NCBI GenBank assembly: GCA_021775555.1
Contig: JAJFHP010000022.1
Location: 1-64,000, forward strand
From: Hyphomicrobiales bacterium
GTDB lineage: Bacteria > Pseudomonadota > Alphaproteobacteria > Rhizobiales > Methyloligellaceae
Direction: 5' to 3'
Length of the DNA stretch: 64,000 nt
The first letter of the stretch is position 1, and each line of letters starts with the position of its first letter. The position numbers and the translations under genes were made by a program. Below the pieces are notes generated by a model. It did not search any database, was not told the origin of the DNA, and saw nothing but the letters and a program-made list of their open reading frames with translations. Positions 61,837 through 64,000 of the stretch are shown piece after piece.

Positions 61837-62153
61837 GGGTGCGTTGCTGGTTTGGCAGCGAGATATGGTGTGCCGGGGTGCTGTGTTGCGTTTCAGCATC
61901 ACTTCCCGGCAACCATAACCTTGCTGTGTAGTTGTTTTTGCTTGCACTTCTGGCGTGAGCACCCCATATGTCATCCATCGGCGCGTCGAGAAATTGGATA
62001 GACGCGCCCTCTCAAGCTATCAGGTTAGACGACTGCCGATCATGGACTGCCGACCTTTCCCGACATCTGAGAGACCTTTGCAGCACGCTGCGCGAAATGG
62101 CGCGGCGTACTCCCAACTATCCAATGCAAACTGACGGGAAAGGAATATCCCCT
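61837..62153. other. long leader upstream of the cold-shock gene
   Basis: 317 bases without a convincing gene. A perfect 8-base hairpin (GGCGCGTC / GACGCGCC) lies at 61980-62008. The frame beginning at 61968 joins the cold-shock gene in frame but is unlikely to be translated. Confidence 0.6.
61980..62008 (+). promoter_or_regulatory. hairpin in the cold-shock leader
   Basis: GGCGCGTC and GACGCGCC close a 13-base loop, with no T tract after it. A leader RNA structure with a role in thermal control is conceivable. Whether it lies in the mRNA is not known. Confidence 0.4.
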
Positions 62154-62369
62154 ATGTCAACCAATGGTGTTGTAAAATTCTTCAATCACTCGCGCGGCTT
62201 CGGCTTCATCACACCTGAAGACGGATCCAAGGACGTTTTCGTCCATGTGACCGCGCTTGAGCGTGCTGGCGTTCCGAGCATCGACGAAGGCGACAAGGTC
62301 ACCTTCGACATCGAGGACGATCCGCGCGGCCGTGGTAAGCAGGCGACAAATATCGCTATCGCTTCCTAA
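62154..62369 (+). CDS. cold-shock protein
   Basis: 71-residue CSD protein that binds single-stranded RNA and acts as an RNA chaperone. RNP1 is SRGFGFIT and RNP2 is DVFVHV, with the usual GVVKFFN start. ATG at 62154 is preceded by AAAGGA. The long leader of over 170 bases fits cspA-like control by mRNA structure. A good terminator follows. Confidence 0.95.
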   Translation: MSTNGVVKFFNHSRGFGFITPEDGSKDVFVHVTALERAGVPSIDEGDKVTFDIEDDPRGRGKQATNIAIAS

Positions 62370-62393
62370 CTCGATTTAAGAGTTTTGTAATTG

Positions 62394-62426
62394 AAACCGC
62401 CGGGGTTCGCGCCTCGGCGGTTTTTT
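62394..62426 (+). terminator. intrinsic terminator of the cold-shock gene
   Basis: A 9-base stem AAACCGCCG (62394-62402) / CGGCGGTTT (62415-62423) with a 12-base loop and then TTT. It is 24 bases after the stop codon. Confidence 0.85.
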
Positions 62427-62437
62427 GATTCTGAGTT

Positions 62438-62463
62438 GTACTATCGCCTATCGACTATTTGAG
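62438..62463 (-). repeat. third copy of the short TATCGCC/GGCGATA repeat
   Basis: The minus strand reads CTCAAATAGTCGATAGGCGATAGTAC and matches the core of the unit at 55742-55774 at about 22 of 26 positions. It lacks the clear TTGTCCT end. Confidence 0.6.
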
Positions 62464-62527
62464 CGCAGACATAGTTCGGTCCAGGACAGCTTGACTTGTT
62501 GAGGTGGCCAATGCTCACTCGCCGACC

Positions 62528-62587
62528 ATGGGGGATATGGAAACAATAGCCATTGTCATGGGGGATATGGAAACAATAGCCATTGTG
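62528..62587 (+). repeat. 30-base tandem duplication at the TSUP gene start
   Basis: Two direct copies (62528-62557 and 62558-62587) differ only in their last base. Each contains the ATG and the codons for MGDMETIAIV, so the start codon is duplicated in frame. Confidence 0.95.
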
Positions 62588-63304
62588 GCAGCCGCCTTTG
62601 TTCTTGCTGGTTTCGTCAAGGGCGTTATCGGCATGGGGTTGCCCACGGTGTCGCTGGCGCTGCTGGCCATCGCACTGGGCCTCAAGGAGGCCATGGCGCT
62701 GATGCTCATCCCTTCATTCGTCACCAATGTCTGGCAGGGGCTCGTGGGCGGGAATTTCACTGCTATGGTGAAACGGCTCTGGCCGTTGTTGCTTGCGGCA
62801 TGTCCCGCTATCTGGCTTGGGGCAGGTATCTTGGAGCAGGCGGATTCCCTGCAAATGGCCGCTATTCTCGGCATCATGATTTTCATTTATTCCGCGCTGG
62901 CGCTGGCGCGCATCACGGTACCGGCGCCGGGACGCCATGAGCGCTGGTTGTCACCGCTCGTAGGGGCTAGCACCGGCATCGTCACCGGGCTTACCGGCTC
63001 GTTTGTTATGCCGGCAGTGCTTTATATGCAGGCCCTGAAGCTCGACCGGAACGAGCTCGTACAGGCCATGGGCATTTCATTTTCGGTCTCCACGCTTATT
63101 CTGGGCCTGGCGCTTGCCGGACATTCCCTGTTGCCCACGGAACTGGGGCTGATGTCCCTTGGCGCTCTCGTTCCCGCAACCGTGGGAATGATGCTGGGCG
63201 CATGGGTGCGCAGGAGCATGTCGGAGGAACGATTCAGGCAGGTCTTCTTTTTTGCCCTGCTGCTTCTTGGAGCGTGGCTCGCACTGCGGCCTTTGATACT
63301 TTAA
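62528..63304 (+). CDS. TSUP family (TauE/SafE-type) sulfite/organic anion exporter
   Basis: About 258 residues from the first ATG of a tandem duplication (62528; the second ATG is 62558, and a GTG at 62504 is also in frame). Eight helices in two TauE/SafE halves: VLAGFVKGVIGMGLPTVSLALLAIALG near the start and GASTGIVTGLTGSFVMPAVLYMQAL in the middle, each starting with the glycine-rich GxxxGxxGxxG pattern. It may export sulfite or other small anions. No sulfur genes are adjacent. Confidence 0.87.
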   Translation: MGDMETIAIVMGDMETIAIVAAAFVLAGFVKGVIGMGLPTVSLALLAIALGLKEAMALMLIPSFVTNVWQGLVGGNFTAMVKRLWPLLLAACPAIWLGAGILEQADSLQMAAILGIMIFIYSALALARITVPAPGRHERWLSPLVGASTGIVTGLTGSFVMPAVLYMQALKLDRNELVQAMGISFSVSTLILGLALAGHSLLPTELGLMSLGALVPATVGMMLGAWVRRSMSEERFRQVFFFALLLLGAWLALRPLIL

Positions 63305-63417
63305 AAAAACCGAGCAAAACGAGACAAGCGCGAACACACCAGCAGTTCTGGCCGTCCCCACGGCGTCCCGCGCCGAAAGCGCAATGGCGTGAGCGAAAAG
63401 ACTTCGAGCGAAATCTC
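63305..63417. other. gap between TSUP and S24 regulator
   Basis: 113 bases between convergent genes; no terminator hairpin is obvious. Confidence 0.4.
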
Positions 63418-64000
63418 TTACTGCGATGCCCAGATGATGCGGGCCATCCAATCTATACGGTTGAGCGGCAGCACCAGCGGAGAATGTTCCTTGTTGAGCG
63501 ATTCCAGTTCCACCGTCTTGGCGGTGCGGCGGATGAGCACCTTGGCCAGCACCTGGCCGTCGAGTGTGCGGACCACCACGCGGTCGCCACGGCGCACTCC
63601 AGAATTTGGCGAGACCACAATGATATCCCCCTCCCGGTAGAGCGGGAACATACTGTCGCCCGTGATCTCAAGCGCGTACGCGTTTTCGTCCTTCACCTCG
63701 GGGAAACGGATTTGTTCCCAGCTACCGCCAACAGGAAAGCCGCCATCGTCAAAGAAGCCACCGGCACCGGCTTGCGCAAAACCGATGAGCGGGATAGGTC
63801 CGGCGGGTTCGTACTGGTCCTTGCCCGCCTTGCGCACCAGCGCCATGAGCTCATTGAGATCAGCATCCGTGGCATCGAGTATCTTGGACAGGCTTTCGGT
63901 GCTGGGCCATCGCTCGCGCCCCTTGGATGTGACACGTTTGGAACGGTTGAACGTGGTTGGATCGAGGCCCGCACGCTTCGCCAGTCCCGAAGGCGAAAAG
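63418..64000 (-). CDS. HTH transcriptional regulator with S24/LexA-type peptidase domain (5' end cut by window)
   Basis: About 194 visible residues. The N-terminal part read from the window edge (SPSGLAKRAGLDPTTFNRSKR) is a Cro/CI-type HTH, and the C-terminal part is a LexA-like S24 domain: ITGDSMFPLYREGDIIVVS carries the catalytic serine and DGQVLAKVLIRR the likely lysine. Such proteins resemble phage repressors that self-cleave in the SOS response, yet stand-alone chromosomal copies are common in alphaproteobacteria. The true start lies beyond 64000. Confidence 0.88.
   Translation of the reverse strand, partial: FSPSGLAKRAGLDPTTFNRSKRVTSKGRERWPSTESLSKILDATDADLNELMALVRKAGKDQYEPAGPIPLIGFAQAGAGGFFDDGGFPVGGSWEQIRFPEVKDENAYALEITGDSMFPLYREGDIIVVSPNSGVRRGDRVVVRTLDGQVLAKVLIRRTAKTVELESLNKEHSPLVLPLNRIDWMARIIWASQ

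Noticed and set aside
61968..62153. Long N-terminal extension of the cold-shock gene
   Set aside because: The extension contains hairpin sequence and no domain; the ATG at 62154 has the ribosome binding site and gives the standard length.
63418..64000. Prophage origin of the S24-type regulator
   Set aside because: No integrase, terminase or structural genes lie nearby, and stand-alone S24 regulators are common.
1..64000. CRISPR array, rRNA, IS element or integrase
   Set aside because: No regularly spaced repeats, rRNA conserved blocks, transposase or integrase motifs were found.

Overview
The window reads as a stretch of an alphaproteobacterial chromosome, probably a member of the Hyphomicrobiales or a close relative. 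The signs are a GcrA cell-cycle regulator next to argD-argF-hslO, a SAM-II riboswitch in front of metZ, the long two-domain type of dCTP deaminase, a class I lysyl-tRNA synthetase, and dispersed palindromic elements of the kind common in rhizobia. No species can be named from the sequence alone. Both ends cut genes: a fused TRAP permease on the left and an S24-type regulator on the right. No rRNA, CRISPR array, transposase or integrase was seen.

Layout. 0-6 kb: TRAP permease, then a leftward run (PPK2, ACT protein, carbamoylase-type amidase, class III aminotransferase) that looks like nitrogen-compound catabolism. 6-14 kb: phosphate transporter, gcrA, argD-argF-hslO, a DMT transporter and argE, so most of the late arginine pathway. 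14-25 kb: an RND pump with its adaptor, TrkH, metZ under a SAM-II riboswitch, dcd, an SDR, a 31-residue membrane protein and a radical SAM protein. 25-31 kb: two tRNA-Gly genes, each followed by a copy of an about 80-bp repeat, bracket a four-gene operon whose genes overlap by ATGA. It encodes a membrane protein, a FemAB-like transferase, a Wzx/MATE-like flippase and an ATP-grasp ligase, behind a near-perfect sigma-54 promoter. This is the best candidate for an undescribed biosynthetic system. 31-34 kb: hemerythrin, CBS, methyltransferase and small secreted proteins. 34-39 kb: receiver protein, a CyaC-like redox-sensing adenylate cyclase and a GT2 glycosyltransferase. 39-48 kb: envelope and accessory genes, including two paralogous TPR genes, one fused to DUF805, and an AraC regulator. 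48-50 kb: TerB and lysS.

50-56 kb is a plasticity zone: an orphan TAXI binding protein, a relic of the lysS 3' part, a secreted transpeptidase-like protein, a complete Ec67-type retron (msr-msd RNA plus RT-TOPRIM fusion), a broken GST gene and short palindromic repeats. 56-64 kb returns to housekeeping and regulation: DUF805, ppa, a tartrate dehydrogenase-like gene, an AraC regulator, small membrane proteins, an HhH protein, a cold-shock gene, a TSUP transporter and the partial S24 regulator.

How the genes work together: argD, argF and argE supply arginine synthesis, with acetylornithine as the shared intermediate. PPK2, PiT and Ppa handle phosphate and polyphosphate. The retron is a stand-alone defence-type unit because effector and RT are one polypeptide. 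The four-gene operon has the parts to ligate, transfer and flip a lipid-linked or peptide-like product across the membrane, but its product cannot be deduced here.
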